Assembly (NCBI GenBank): GCA_963830495.1
Contig: CAWHMS010000001.1
Coordinates: 248,001 to 312,000 of the forward strand
Direction of reading: 5' to 3'
DNA from: CAWHMS01 sp963830495
GTDB taxonomy: Bacteria; Actinomycetota; Actinomycetes; Propionibacteriales; Nocardioidaceae
Length of the DNA stretch: 64,000 nt
The notes beneath the pieces were generated by a model, which saw only the letters and a program-made list of their open reading frames with translations, did no database searches and was not told the origin of the DNA. Below are positions 18,539-28,714 of this stretch, piece after piece. Position 1 is the first letter of the stretch, and each line of letters starts with the position of its first letter. The position numbers were made by a program, and so were the translations under genes.

Positions 18539-18566
18539 TTGAGTCTCCATGCCGACGTGTCACAAT
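18539..18566 (+). promoter_or_regulatory. Possible promoter of sigA
   Basis: TTGAGT (18539-18544), a 16-base spacer and CACAAT (18561-18566) are upstream of sigA. A TTGACA at 18582-18587 is also present but lacks a good -10. Both remain candidates. Confidence 0.35.
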
Positions 18567-18633
18567 GGGGGGCGCGGTCTCTTGACATCACCGGAGTTCG
18601 CCGCGCCCGTGATTGAACTACGAGAGGTTGTTC

Positions 18634-20250
<1,617 letters not shown>

Positions 20251-20716
20251 CGGTCGACTCTTCTCGGCGGAACGATCCGACCAGGCTGAGGCCCGGACCC
20301 CAATGCGATCGGAACTCTCTGCGGGTGGGTGGCGGCGCGCCTCGTGGATCGGGTGGCGAGCGAATGGACCCGAGCCGGTGCAGCTTGCCCCTGTTCACGC
20401 CGCACCGGCTGGGCCACCCCTCATTGGCCCGTGCCGTCGACGGATGAGTCCTCGGTCGACGAGCCGGACCTGTCCCTTACCTTGCCCCTGGTGGCGGGGG
20501 AATAAACAAACCCCGTGATGTACCTGGATCCGCACGACGTCGAGCTGCCCGGTGGCCCGAGCGGCTCCTTCCGGCCAAGGCAGACCGTGCCGTTCTGATC
20601 CATTTTCTGGTCTGTTGCGGTGGTCGCCACGGCGCCGCACGGTGACCAGTCGATGACCCTGAGCAAGCATTCGTGAATCCGTGTTAGGTCCAGATGCCAC
20701 GAGGTATCTTCCCCTC
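20251..20716. other. 466-bp intergenic region after sigA
   Basis: It contains copy B of the palindromic repeat (20267-20314). Further on, GGGG and CCCC arms flank a 10-base AT-rich loop near 20497-20514. A possible 26-codon open frame runs from 20518 to 20598, preceded by GGGGGA. Otherwise nothing is recognised. The far end should hold the promoter of the MEDS/ATPase gene. Confidence 0.5.
20267..20314 (+). repeat. 48-bp dispersed palindromic repeat, copy B (probable sigA terminator)
   Basis: This is the partner of 14567-14614, starting 17 bp after the sigA stop. Its own pairing is weaker than that of copy A, with TCCGA and TCGGA arms. Termination of sigA transcripts is likely but not proven. 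Confidence 0.45.
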
Positions 20717-21691
20717 GTGGCCCTGCTCCCAGAGCAGCGCGTCGAAGCAGCCCCCGGCTATCGACACGAAGCACTGCTCTACTCCGGTGACGCCGACCTC
20801 GTCGACGCCGTCGTTCCTTTCGTGCGCGACGGACTCGAGGCTGACGAGCCGGTCCTGGTGGCGCTGCAGCCCCACAAGATCATCGCCTTGCGGGATGCGC
20901 TCGACCGCGACGCCGACGAGGTCGACTTCGTCGACATGGCCGATGTCGGGCGCAACCCGGCCCGGATCATCCCCCAGTGGCAGACGTTTCTCAACCGGCG
21001 GCCGCGTGCGCATCGAGCGCGAGGCGTCAGCGAACCGATCTGGCGTGGCCGCTCGCCCGACGAGCTGGTCGAGTGTCACCGGCACGAGTCCCTGCTCAAC
21101 GTCGCCGTCAAGCCGAACGAGCCGTTCTGGCTCGTCTGCCTGTACGACGTCGACAGCCTGTCGAGCCATGTGATCGACGAGGCCTTCCGCAACCACCCCA
21201 TTGTCACCGGACGCCACCGGTCGCCGAGCACTCCGCTGCGTGCCCGTCAGGAGCTCGAGCTGGCGTTCCTCGACGCGCAGCTCACACCGCCGCCACCGAC
21301 CGCCGAGTCCGTCGACTTCACGGCCGCCGACCTGCACCTCGTCCGCCAGCGGGTGCGCGATGTGGCCAGTCGCTACGGACTCGCCGAGGATCGCGCGTTC
21401 GACCTCGAGCTGGCCGCCAGCGAAGCCTCGGCCAACAGTGTGCGGCACGGCGGCGGGCGCGGGCGCGCGACCTTGTGGGCCGAACACTCGACCATGGTCT
21501 GCGAGATCACCGACACCGGCCACATCGACGACCCGCTGGCCGGCCGCCGCTCGCCCGACCCCACCTCGGAGCGTGGGCGTGGCATGTGGCTGATCAACCA
21601 GCTGTGCGATCTGGCACAGATCAGGGTGCGGCCTTCCGGCACCGTCGTACGGCTGCACGTGGATCGCAACGGTTCGAGCGGCACCCACTAG
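20717..21691 (+). CDS. MEDS sensor domain fused to an anti-sigma-type HATPase
   Basis: This 324-residue cytosolic protein has two parts. Residues 10-175 form a MEDS (DcmR-like sensory) domain, with YRHEALLYSGDADLVDAVVPF and LVCLYDVDSLSSHVIDEAFR. Residues 205-320 form a GHKL ATPase of the RsbW anti-sigma type: N-box DLELAASEASANSVRHG, then ITDTGHIDDP and ERGRGMWLINQLCD. The family is thought to hold an alternative sigma factor or phosphorylate an anti-anti-sigma protein in response to a small-molecule or redox cue. No partner gene is adjacent. The start is GTG 20717; GTG 20681 is an alternative. Confidence 0.8.
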   Translation: MALLPEQRVEAAPGYRHEALLYSGDADLVDAVVPFVRDGLEADEPVLVALQPHKIIALRDALDRDADEVDFVDMADVGRNPARIIPQWQTFLNRRPRAHRARGVSEPIWRGRSPDELVECHRHESLLNVAVKPNEPFWLVCLYDVDSLSSHVIDEAFRNHPIVTGRHRSPSTPLRARQELELAFLDAQLTPPPPTAESVDFTAADLHLVRQRVRDVASRYGLAEDRAFDLELAASEASANSVRHGGGRGRATLWAEHSTMVCEITDTGHIDDPLAGRRSPDPTSERGRGMWLINQLCDLAQIRVRPSGTVVRLHVDRNGSSGTH

Positions 21692-21904
21692 CGCGGGCAC
21701 GGCACCGGCACCAGCGGCGTCAGGGCGAGCGACCGGCCCAGCGAAGCCAGGCTGGCGGTCGGGATGATATGAGAGCACGCTCGTTGAAAGACCAGCGTTT
21801 CTGACGTCAAGAGTGCAGCTGGACTTCTGGCCGAGAGGGTCGCGGCGGTTGCCCGTCGAGAGTAGCCAGGCGCCACGCACGGCCGGGACGCTTGTGGAGG
21901 GGTT

Positions 21905-24745
21905 GTGGAGTTCCGAGTGCTGGGCCCGCTCGAGGTGGTCAGCGCAGGTGAGCTGATTGCGCTAGGCGGCCGCAAGCAAAGGATCGTGCTCGCGATGCTG
22001 CTGCTCCACGCCAACGAAGCCGTTTCCAGCGACAAGCTTGTTGATGCCGTCTGGGGCGAGAAGGCGTCGCAGAGTGCGCGGACGACGCTGCACGTCTACA
22101 TCGCCAACCTCCGTCGGCTCGTCGACATCGACGGGCAGCACCCACGTCTGATCCGACACACGGCTGGCTATCTCTTGCGAGCAACCGATCAAGAGCTCGA
22201 CCTCGACCGCTTTCGGCGACTGATCGAGGAGGGCCGAGCCGCGCTCGCCCTCCATGACCCGATGAGGGCGGCGCTGCTGCTGCGCGCGGCGCTGAACTTG
22301 TGGCGTGGTCCGGCCTTCCCTGATCTCGTGGATGTCGAGCCCTCGATCGCCGATCTGCTAACTCTGGAGGAGCAGCGCCTGAATGCGCTGGAGGACCGGA
22401 TCGAGGCTGACCTCGAGGCCGGGCGGGCAGACCAGGTGGTCACAGAGCTGGCCGCGCTGGTCGGCGAGTACCCGTTGCGCGAGCGCCTGCACGCGCAGCG
22501 AATTCTGGCCCTGTACCGCACCGGACGCTCTGCCGAGGCCCTGGCGGCGTACCAGGCGGCCCGAGCCACGCTGCGTGACGAGCTCGGCATGGATCCGAGT
22601 ACCGGCCTTCAGCAGCTGGAGAATGCCGTACTCCAGCAAGATCCATCCCTCGACGTGCCGGCCTCCCAGCTGCCACGTCGGTCGCCGCTTCCGGTGCCGA
22701 TGAACCAGCTGATCGGCCGCGAGCGGGAAGTTGCCGCGCTGACCGCGCTGCTCACCGAGCAACCGGTGCGACTTGTCACGCTGCTGGGCCCGGGCGGGGC
22801 GGGAAAGAGCCGCCTTGGCCTCGAAGTAGCGACGGCGGTGCAGGCGGACTTCGTGGATGGCGTCTCTTACGTGTCCCTTGCTCCGCTGACCGACTCCTCC
22901 TTGGTGCTGTCGGCGATTGCCAGCGCGTTGAGCGTGCGGGAGACGGCGGAGCGGCCGCTGCATGAGCTCCTGGTCAACCGGCTGAGCGATGCCCGCGCCC
23001 TGATCGTGCTGGACAACTTCGAGCAGCTGCTGAGCGCTGCCGGCAGCATCGCGAAGCTCCTTGCTGAGACGCGCCATCTGAAGATCCTGGTCACCAGCCG
23101 AGCGCCGATGCGGATCAGTGGCGAGCACGAGTATCCCGTCGACCCGTTGGCGTTGCCTGCATTGCGACCGCTGCCCTCCGTGGAGACGCTGCGGAGCAAC
23201 CCCGCCGTGCGGCTGTTTCTCGACCGGGCCGGCGCGGTTGTACCCGACTTCGAACCGACTGAAGATGACCTCGCTACCATCGCGTCGATCTGCCACCGGC
23301 TCGATGGCCTTCCCCTGGCGATCCAGCTGGCCGCTGCCCGGAGCCGAGTGTTGTCACCACAGGCGATCATGGCCCGGCTCGACGCCAGACTTCGCTTGCT
23401 GACTGGCGGCCCGCAGGACGTTCCGACTCAGCAGCAGACCATCCGGGGCAGCATCGAGTGGAGCTACGAGCTGCTCGAGCCCGCGGAGCGCGAACTCTTC
23501 GCACGACTGGCTGTCTTCCGCGGGGGATGCGACCTCGACGCAATCGACGCGGTGTGTACGCCGAACGGCGACGACCCGATCGACGTGCTTGACAGCCTGG
23601 ACAGCCTGGTCAGTCAGAGCATGTTGCAGCGGCGCCGCCTCGCTGACGGGACCCTGCGCTTCGTCATGCTCCAGACAATCCAGGAGTTCGCAGCGGAGCT
23701 TCTTGACGGTTTGCCTGACAGCCCCGTACGGCGCCGGCACGCCGAGTTCTTCGCGGAACTGGCGGAGACCGCCGAGCCTGGGCTCACCGGCGGTCAGCAG
23801 CTCGCGTGGTTGACGCGACTGTCGAGCGAGCGCGACAACATGCGCACAGCACTGGTTTGGAGCTCCGGGCCGGATGGCGACATCGGAGTAGCGCTGCGCG
23901 CGGCCGCGGCCCTGTGGCACTTCTGGGAGATGTCAGGGTCAACCTCCGAGGGCCGACGTTGGTTGGAGACCGTGCTCGCGGCTGGCGACACGGCTGCACC
24001 CGAGCTTCGGCTGCGAGCGATGTCCGGAGCGGCCACGATGGCATGGTCTGTCGGCGACCACGACCGAGCCACGCAGCTGCACGAGGGTGCACTTCACCTG
24101 GCCCGCGAAGTGGGTGACGAGTCGGCTGAGGCTTTCAGCCTCTTCGCTCTCGGTGCTCAGCTGATCGGCGTCGGGGACTTCGACAGAGCCCAGGAGCTGT
24201 GCGACCAGGCGCGGGCGCTGGCCGCGAAGCTCGGTGACATGAGAACGGCTGGGATGGCCGGACACAACATTGCGGAGATCGAGTTCTTCCGTGGGAACTA
24301 TGCCCGCGCGACGGAGCGCTACGAAGAGGCACTGCGGATTTTCGGCGAGCTGAACGACCAGTTCTCGGTTGCTGCGTCGCTGCACGGCATCGCCATGGCG
24401 GCGCAACGGAGCGGAGATCGGGAGCGGGCCACCAGGACGCTTTGCGACAGTCTCCACTTGGCGTCCGAGATCGGAGAGAACTACTTTCTGGCCGAAGGCC
24501 TCGAGGGGCTTGCCGTAATTGCCGGAGACTCGCAGCAGCCGTTGCGTGCCACGCGGCTTCTCGCCGCCGCAGATGCGATGCGTCGCCGGACCGGGGCCTC
24601 TCTGCAGGCGACGTACCGGGCAGATCAGGAGGCACTCGTCGACGTGTTGCGCGAGCAGCTTGGCGAGGATCGCTTCAAACACGCCTGGGAGGATGGTGAG
24701 CGGCTCACGGTCGAGCTGGCGATCGAGGAGACGTCCCAGATCTGA
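21905..24745 (+). CDS. AfsR/SARP-type transcriptional regulator (winged helix, BTAD, NB-ARC, TPR)
   Basis: This 946-residue STAND-class activator has the OmpR-like DNA-binding domain at residues 1-93 (FRVLGPLEVVSAGELIALGG and TLHVYIANLRRLVD). A BTAD follows (98-245, ending RDELGMDPSTGLQQLENAVL). The NTPase starts near 280, with P-loop LLGPGGAGKSRLGLE near 295, Walker B ALIVLDNFEQLL and sensor RLDGLPLAIQLAAAR. The TPR tail covers about 600-930. GTG 21905 has GGAGGGG before it. It is expected to bind direct repeats spaced by one helical turn. Such repeats occur before two genes just downstream (25.6 and 26.6 kb) and one at 13.2 kb, which makes them its likely targets. Confidence 0.88.
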   Translation: MEFRVLGPLEVVSAGELIALGGRKQRIVLAMLLLHANEAVSSDKLVDAVWGEKASQSARTTLHVYIANLRRLVDIDGQHPRLIRHTAGYLLRATDQELDLDRFRRLIEEGRAALALHDPMRAALLLRAALNLWRGPAFPDLVDVEPSIADLLTLEEQRLNALEDRIEADLEAGRADQVVTELAALVGEYPLRERLHAQRILALYRTGRSAEALAAYQAARATLRDELGMDPSTGLQQLENAVLQQDPSLDVPASQLPRRSPLPVPMNQLIGREREVAALTALLTEQPVRLVTLLGPGGAGKSRLGLEVATAVQADFVDGVSYVSLAPLTDSSLVLSAIASALSVRETAERPLHELLVNRLSDARALIVLDNFEQLLSAAGSIAKLLAETRHLKILVTSRAPMRISGEHEYPVDPLALPALRPLPSVETLRSNPAVRLFLDRAGAVVPDFEPTEDDLATIASICHRLDGLPLAIQLAAARSRVLSPQAIMARLDARLRLLTGGPQDVPTQQQTIRGSIEWSYELLEPAERELFARLAVFRGGCDLDAIDAVCTPNGDDPIDVLDSLDSLVSQSMLQRRRLADGTLRFVMLQTIQEFAAELLDGLPDSPVRRRHAEFFAELAETAEPGLTGGQQLAWLTRLSSERDNMRTALVWSSGPDGDIGVALRAAAALWHFWEMSGSTSEGRRWLETVLAAGDTAAPELRLRAMSGAATMAWSVGDHDRATQLHEGALHLAREVGDESAEAFSLFALGAQLIGVGDFDRAQELCDQARALAAKLGDMRTAGMAGHNIAEIEFFRGNYARATERYEEALRIFGELNDQFSVAASLHGIAMAAQRSGDRERATRTLCDSLHLASEIGENYFLAEGLEGLAVIAGDSQQPLRATRLLAAADAMRRRTGASLQATYRADQEALVDVLREQLGEDRFKHAWEDGERLTVELAIEETSQI

Positions 24746-24765
24746 TGCTCCCGGGAAGAGCAGCC

Positions 24766-24798
24766 GTCGGGAGCACCGAACGAAACGGTGCTCCCGAC
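24766..24798. terminator. Bidirectional terminator hairpin
   Basis: GTCGGGAGCACCG (24766-24778), a 7-base loop and CGGTGCTCCCGAC (24786-24798) form a perfect 13-bp stem. It lies between the convergent stops of the AfsR-type gene (24745) and the secreted protein (24813). Confidence 0.75.
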
Positions 24799-24812
24799 TA
24801 GAAGGACGGCGC

Positions 24813-25547
24813 TCACGCGACCGTGATTCGGTAGAAGACGTCCACCTTGAACACGAAGTTGTCGAACTCGGGGAACACGGCCTTGCCATGGAACTCCACC
24901 TTGTGCTTCCCCTGGGACAGCGGCTCGACGAGTACCCAGAAGCCGTCGGCGACGGCCTGTGTCGTCCCGGACGGATCCACACCGAAGGCGTTGTTCGGCG
25001 CGAAGGTGAGCGTGGACAGTGGCGACACGAATCGGAAGCGGCCATCGCTCACCTTGCCGAGCTTCACACTGGTGCCGTCGATGCTGGCGCTGGTCCTGGT
25101 GACGTGGTCCATCAGATCCTTGGCACACCCGGCCAGCTCGGGCTCGGTGCTGCCATCCCCCTCGAGAGTGGAGCACTCCGCGTTGATGATCGGGAATAAG
25201 ATCGCCTTACCGGCCGGCACCGAGCAGGTACGCCGACTCGTGCCGCCGGTGTTGCCTGCGAGGAACCACACCGGCCCGGACTGGTTGCGGTCGCAGTCGG
25301 CACCAGTCGGGTCGCTGACCGGGCTGCCAGGCTCAGAGATGTTGGCTGCCCATTGCCACCAGGCCGCCGACCACTCGCCATAATCCATCCCGGCATAGTT
25401 CTCGCCGGGCTGAAGAATGCTGAACTTGGACGGCGAGGCAACGTCGGCCTGTGCGGTCGAGCTTGCTGCGGCGCCAGCGGCGCCCGCGATGAGCGTGACG
25501 GCGGACATGACGATGAGTAACAAATGACTACGGCGTGACCTGAACAT
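24813..25547 (-). CDS. Secreted protein of unknown function (YGEWSAAWWQW type)
   Basis: This 244-residue protein has a signal peptide (RRSHLLLIVMSAVTLIAGAA, cleavage near residue 34). The mature part begins with the aromatic motif YGEWSAAWWQWA, followed by GPVWFLAGNTGGTSRRTCSV and GKAILFPIINAECS. I recall this combination from many uncharacterised bacterial exported proteins. Four Cys residues may form disulfides. No catalytic residues can be named. GGAGG lies 8 bases before the ATG. It converges on the AfsR-type regulator and carries the SARP-like repeat 48 bp upstream of its start. Confidence 0.68.
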   Translation of the reverse strand: MFRSRRSHLLLIVMSAVTLIAGAAGAAASSTAQADVASPSKFSILQPGENYAGMDYGEWSAAWWQWAANISEPGSPVSDPTGADCDRNQSGPVWFLAGNTGGTSRRTCSVPAGKAILFPIINAECSTLEGDGSTEPELAGCAKDLMDHVTRTSASIDGTSVKLGKVSDGRFRFVSPLSTLTFAPNNAFGVDPSGTTQAVADGFWVLVEPLSQGKHKVEFHGKAVFPEFDNFVFKVDVFYRITVA

Positions 25548-25594
25548 GTGAGTCCTCCTTACGACCAGCCTTGGTTGAAGCTTTGGCGACGGGC

Positions 25595-25611
25595 CTTAAG
25601 CAATTCCTAAG
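25595..25611 (-). promoter_or_regulatory. SARP/AfsR-like direct repeat, site 2
   Basis: The minus strand reads CTTAGGAATTGCTTAAG, 48-64 bases upstream of the ATG at 25547. It differs from site 1 only at the base before CTTAAG, so the palindrome in site 1 is not conserved while the direct repeat is. Confidence 0.55.
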
Positions 25612-25653
25612 TCGTAGAGATCGCGCCGGTCGCCAGGCGGCTCGACCGCCGTC

Positions 25654-26601
25654 TCAGTAGTGCTGCACCACGTCGAGCCACGCCGCCTTGCTGTTGGCGT
25701 CGCTGAGGCGGTAGTCGGTGCCCTTGGGTCCGATGACGTCGTAGTAGATGACGAACTGGGCGGCGGTGCTCGGGTTCGCGGTGTGCAGGTCGGCCATGAA
25801 GGTCGCAACCGACCGCAACCAGGCCGCCCTGCGGATGCCGGTCGGATCATCCGGCACGAGCACGCTGCCTACCTCGGAGACACCCCACGGGATGGTGGGA
25901 TTCGCTGTTGCCCACGTGGTTACTGGTTTGAAGATGCTGGCGGGACTGCCGTACTGGCTTCGCTTGCTCGCGTGGTTGAAGCAGTCGAAGGCGATCATCG
26001 ACTGGGCGTTGGCCACGTAGTAGTCGTGCCAGTCTCGCTTCGAAGCCGGGTTCATCGTGTAGCACATCAGGATCAGCGTCGAGTGCAACGTGGCGCTCCG
26101 TGGTGAGCCTGCTGCGATATTCGAGATGTGCTGCCAAGCAGCCCGATAGTCGCTCGCCGTGAACTCGCCAGCCGCGATGTTGTCCTCCGGCTCGTGGCTG
26201 TAGGACCAGTAGACGTCATACGCGGGCGCATTGGTGAAGTAGGAGGTCAGCGCGGCGTCGTACGTGCCCGCGAGCACCTGACTCGGCGCGTAGCGGAACG
26301 ACACCACGACTGGCCGCTGGCTGAGTCCGGCGTTTCCGGGCCAAGGCGGTGCGGCTCCGGGGTAGAAGACCCGGCTGATCGGCATCGGACTCGGCACGCC
26401 ATAGGCGGCATCTTGTCTCTGGACCGCCTGGGCGAACGTCTCCCCCGAGCGAGCGCCCACCGCCGCACCGAAGACCACGCCAGACCTGACTTCCGCCACC
26501 GCGTGGGTGGAGCCGCTGGTGGGTGCTGCTGCTCCGAGCACCGCCAGCACAACGGCTGCGGTGGCGCCAGAAGCAAAGTGACGAAGGCATGGCGTGAACA
26601 T
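25654..26601 (-). CDS. Secreted glycoside-hydrolase-like protein (TIM-barrel, GH26-like)
   Basis: This 315-residue protein has a signal peptide (residues 1-30, GATAAVVLAVLGAAAP). The sequence then resembles exported beta/alpha-barrel glycosidases. VYWSYSHEPEDNIAAGEF near residue 132 offers an acid/base Glu after His, and WGVSEVGS near residue 240 offers a nucleophile Glu. This is the His-Glu ... Ser-Glu pattern of GH26-type clan A enzymes. Substrate is unknown; a beta-mannan or similar glycan is only a guess. It lies 106 bp upstream of the YGEWSAAWWQW-type gene but has its own SARP-like repeat 47 bp before its ATG. The two are thus probably coregulated. Confidence 0.6.
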   Translation of the reverse strand: MFTPCLRHFASGATAAVVLAVLGAAAPTSGSTHAVAEVRSGVVFGAAVGARSGETFAQAVQRQDAAYGVPSPMPISRVFYPGAAPPWPGNAGLSQRPVVVSFRYAPSQVLAGTYDAALTSYFTNAPAYDVYWSYSHEPEDNIAAGEFTASDYRAAWQHISNIAAGSPRSATLHSTLILMCYTMNPASKRDWHDYYVANAQSMIAFDCFNHASKRSQYGSPASIFKPVTTWATANPTIPWGVSEVGSVLVPDDPTGIRRAAWLRSVATFMADLHTANPSTAAQFVIYYDVIGPKGTDYRLSDANSKAAWLDVVQHY

Positions 26602-26647
26602 GCTGCTCTCCCTTGGAACTCGACTCCTGGCATCGTGCGAGCCGGTT

Positions 26648-26664
26648 CTTAAGGGATTCCTAAG
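26648..26664 (-). promoter_or_regulatory. SARP/AfsR-like direct repeat, site 3
   Basis: The minus strand reads CTTAGGAATCCCTTAAG, 47-63 bases upstream of ATG 26601, followed after 10 bases by CACGAT, a possible -10. It keeps both hexamers and the 11-bp period. Confidence 0.55.
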
Positions 26665-26815
26665 CCGCGACTGAATCTACGAACGCGGCGGCACGAGTCA
26701 GGTCGGGGCCGCCAAGGCCGCCAAGGTCGTCGCGAGGGGATCTAGCCATCATGACCGGTGGTCATCAACGGCCGAAGGCAGCCGGCATGGCACCGGCAGC
26801 GCCTCGAGATCTCGG

Positions 26816-27541
26816 TTACGGCACGAGGTCGTCGAGGTAGATCGGCAGCATCGCCCACCAGGTGGGCCAGTCGTGCTTGTACTGCGGCCCCCAGTCGTCG
26901 ACCCGATTGGGGATACCCTTCTCCCCGAGCACCTTGGCCACAGCCCAGGACTCACCGACGTCTTCCCACTCGCCGCTTCCGGACGCGAGGATGACCATGC
27001 GGTGCCGGAGCTGATCGAGCTGCTCGCCTTCGAGGCCGGGTAGGAATGCGAGCGGAGAGGCGAGATACATGTCGTCGGTGAACGGCCCGCCGATGAACTT
27101 CTCGATGGAGTAGGTGCCGCTCATGCAGATCGCCGCGTCGAACAGATGCGGGTAGCGGCAGACCAGCGCCAAAGCGTTGAAGGCACCGATCGAGGCGCCG
27201 GCCGCCACCACCGGCTGGCGACCGCGGGAGTCGGCGTAGATGGCCGGCACGACTTCACTGGCCATGGCCTCGTGGAACTGGTTGAAGAGCGCCATCCGGT
27301 ACTGCGTCGAGCCGACCTTGCCGGCCATCGCGCGCCCGGCCACGCTGTCGCACGAGTAGACCTTGATCCGGCCCGCGTCGAGCAGCGGTCCGAGGTGGTG
27401 GATCATGTGGTGTCGGTCCACCTCCTCCGCATCGCCTCCGGCGGTGGGGAACAGCAGCACCGGGACGCCGTACTGTCCCCAGCGCACCAGGGTGATCTCC
27501 GACTCCATCCGGTCCGAGTACCAGCGCTCGGTGACCTTCAT
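26816..27541 (-). CDS. Alpha/beta-hydrolase esterase, last gene of the ATP-grasp operon
   Basis: This 241-residue protein of the esterase-D/antigen-85-like alpha/beta-hydrolase type has its nucleophile elbow at AAGASIGAFNALAL, around residue 115, and a C-terminal catalytic His in QYKHDWPTWWAML. A catalytic Asp is probably in SGSGEWEDVGE. No signal peptide is seen, so it should act in the cytosol. ATG 27541 is used since GAGGAG lies about 10 bases before it; a GTG three codons earlier is too close to that site. It begins 24 bp after the Fes-like gene. It probably hydrolyses an ester or thioester in the same pathway. Confidence 0.75.
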   Translation of the reverse strand: MKVTERWYSDRMESEITLVRWGQYGVPVLLFPTAGGDAEEVDRHHMIHHLGPLLDAGRIKVYSCDSVAGRAMAGKVGSTQYRMALFNQFHEAMASEVVPAIYADSRGRQPVVAAGASIGAFNALALVCRYPHLFDAAICMSGTYSIEKFIGGPFTDDMYLASPLAFLPGLEGEQLDQLRHRMVILASGSGEWEDVGESWAVAKVLGEKGIPNRVDDWGPQYKHDWPTWWAMLPIYLDDLVP

Positions 27542-27565
27542 CTGCTCCACTCTCCTCGTCCGTGC

Positions 27566-28714
27566 TCACTCGTAGACGAACTTCTGCTGACCCGGGAAGA
27601 TCCACGACAGGCCGTTCCGCATCCGGTCGCGCCAGTTCTCCCAGTTGTGCCCGTCGCGGGCCTCCTGGTAGTTGACGTCGATGCCGGCGCCCCGGAACAC
27701 GGGCACCATGGAGCGGTTGGGGGTGATCAGCGGTTCGTAGACGCCGCAGGTCATGTAGATGCGATCCACGGGCCGGCTCGGCTTGGCACGATAGCGGTTG
27801 ACGAACTTGACCACCGGGTCGAAGTAGGGCCCGCCACCGTGGTCGGTGCCGATGTCGGTGAAGACGAGCGACGCCGACTGGAGGAACAGCGAGCCGACGA
27901 CTCCCGGGTACCGTACGGCGGTCGAGAGAGACGCGATCCCGCCGAAGCTCGAGCCCATCAGGCAGCGGCCCTCCGGTGTGTCGGCCAGCGGGAAGCGTTC
28001 GGTGAGGGAGGGGATGAGCTCCTTGGCGACGAAGCGCGCGTGCGGTGCGTGGTTGGGGTACTCCCTGAGCCGGTCTCGGGGAGACAGGAACGCAACGATC
28101 ATCGGAGCCACGTCGAGTCGGTGGATCAGGTTGTCCAAGACGGTGCGCATGGCCGCGAAGTTGAGGTAGTCGGAGCCGTCGTGCACCACCAACAGTGGAT
28201 ACCGCTGCGCGCGGCTGTACCGGGCAGGCAGGTAGAGCTGGATCGGTTGGTCGCGCCGCAGCGCCTTACTCCGGAGCGACTCCTCGATGATCTCGCCCGG
28301 TCGCGCTTCGGGGTCGTGGTGCGCCCAGTCGGGCACCTCGTACCCCAGCGCCGCGCACACCGAGCTCGAGCCCATCGGGCTGTGCGCCTCCCGCGGGTTG
28401 AGCGGGTCGTTGAAGCGCTCGTGGTGGTCGCCGCGGCGTACCTCCACCTGGTACTCGACGCGGGAGCCCTCGGGAAGCTCGGTCGTCGCCGCCCACAGAT
28501 CGGTGTCGGGCAGCCTGCGCATCTCCAGCGGGTCCGGCAGCCCGACGACCCGATGTCGGATGGAGACTGCGTCGCACTCCCCTCGGAAGAGGAACGTCGC
28601 CCGGTCGCCCTCGACGATCGGGGATCCGTAGCGGCCGACGAAGCGGTCGATGGCCGTGCCGCTGAGCGGCAGCCGATCGCGCAGCCGGTTGATGGCGAGG
28701 CGCCGCTGGGTCAT
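27566..28714 (-). CDS. Enterochelin esterase-like alpha/beta hydrolase with N-terminal E-set domain
   Basis: This 382-residue protein has an N-terminal immunoglobulin-like E-set domain (residues 20-120, with YQVEVRRGDHHERFNDPLNP). The hydrolase follows: YPLLVVHDGSDYLNFAAM, nucleophile GRCLMGSSFGGIASL near residue 250, and DGHNWENWRDRM with the catalytic His. This architecture is that of Fes/IroD trilactone esterases. No siderophore synthase is nearby and no signal peptide is seen, so a siderophore role is not supported here. ATGA joins it to the preceding S51-like gene. Other substrates such as acylated peptides or sugars are possible. Confidence 0.8.
   Translation of the reverse strand: MTQRRLAINRLRDRLPLSGTAIDRFVGRYGSPIVEGDRATFLFRGECDAVSIRHRVVGLPDPLEMRRLPDTDLWAATTELPEGSRVEYQVEVRRGDHHERFNDPLNPREAHSPMGSSSVCAALGYEVPDWAHHDPEARPGEIIEESLRSKALRRDQPIQLYLPARYSRAQRYPLLVVHDGSDYLNFAAMRTVLDNLIHRLDVAPMIVAFLSPRDRLREYPNHAPHARFVAKELIPSLTERFPLADTPEGRCLMGSSFGGIASLSTAVRYPGVVGSLFLQSASLVFTDIGTDHGGGPYFDPVVKFVNRYRAKPSRPVDRIYMTCGVYEPLITPNRSMVPVFRGAGIDVNYQEARDGHNWENWRDRMRNGLSWIFPGQQKFVYE

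Noticed and set aside
18582..18600. TTGACA at 18582 as the main sigA promoter
   Set aside because: No acceptable -10 lies 16-19 bases downstream, so only the TTGAGT/CACAAT pair was listed.
27566..28714. Siderophore biosynthesis locus suggested by the Fes-like esterase
   Set aside because: No synthetase, carrier, exporter or uptake system is nearby.
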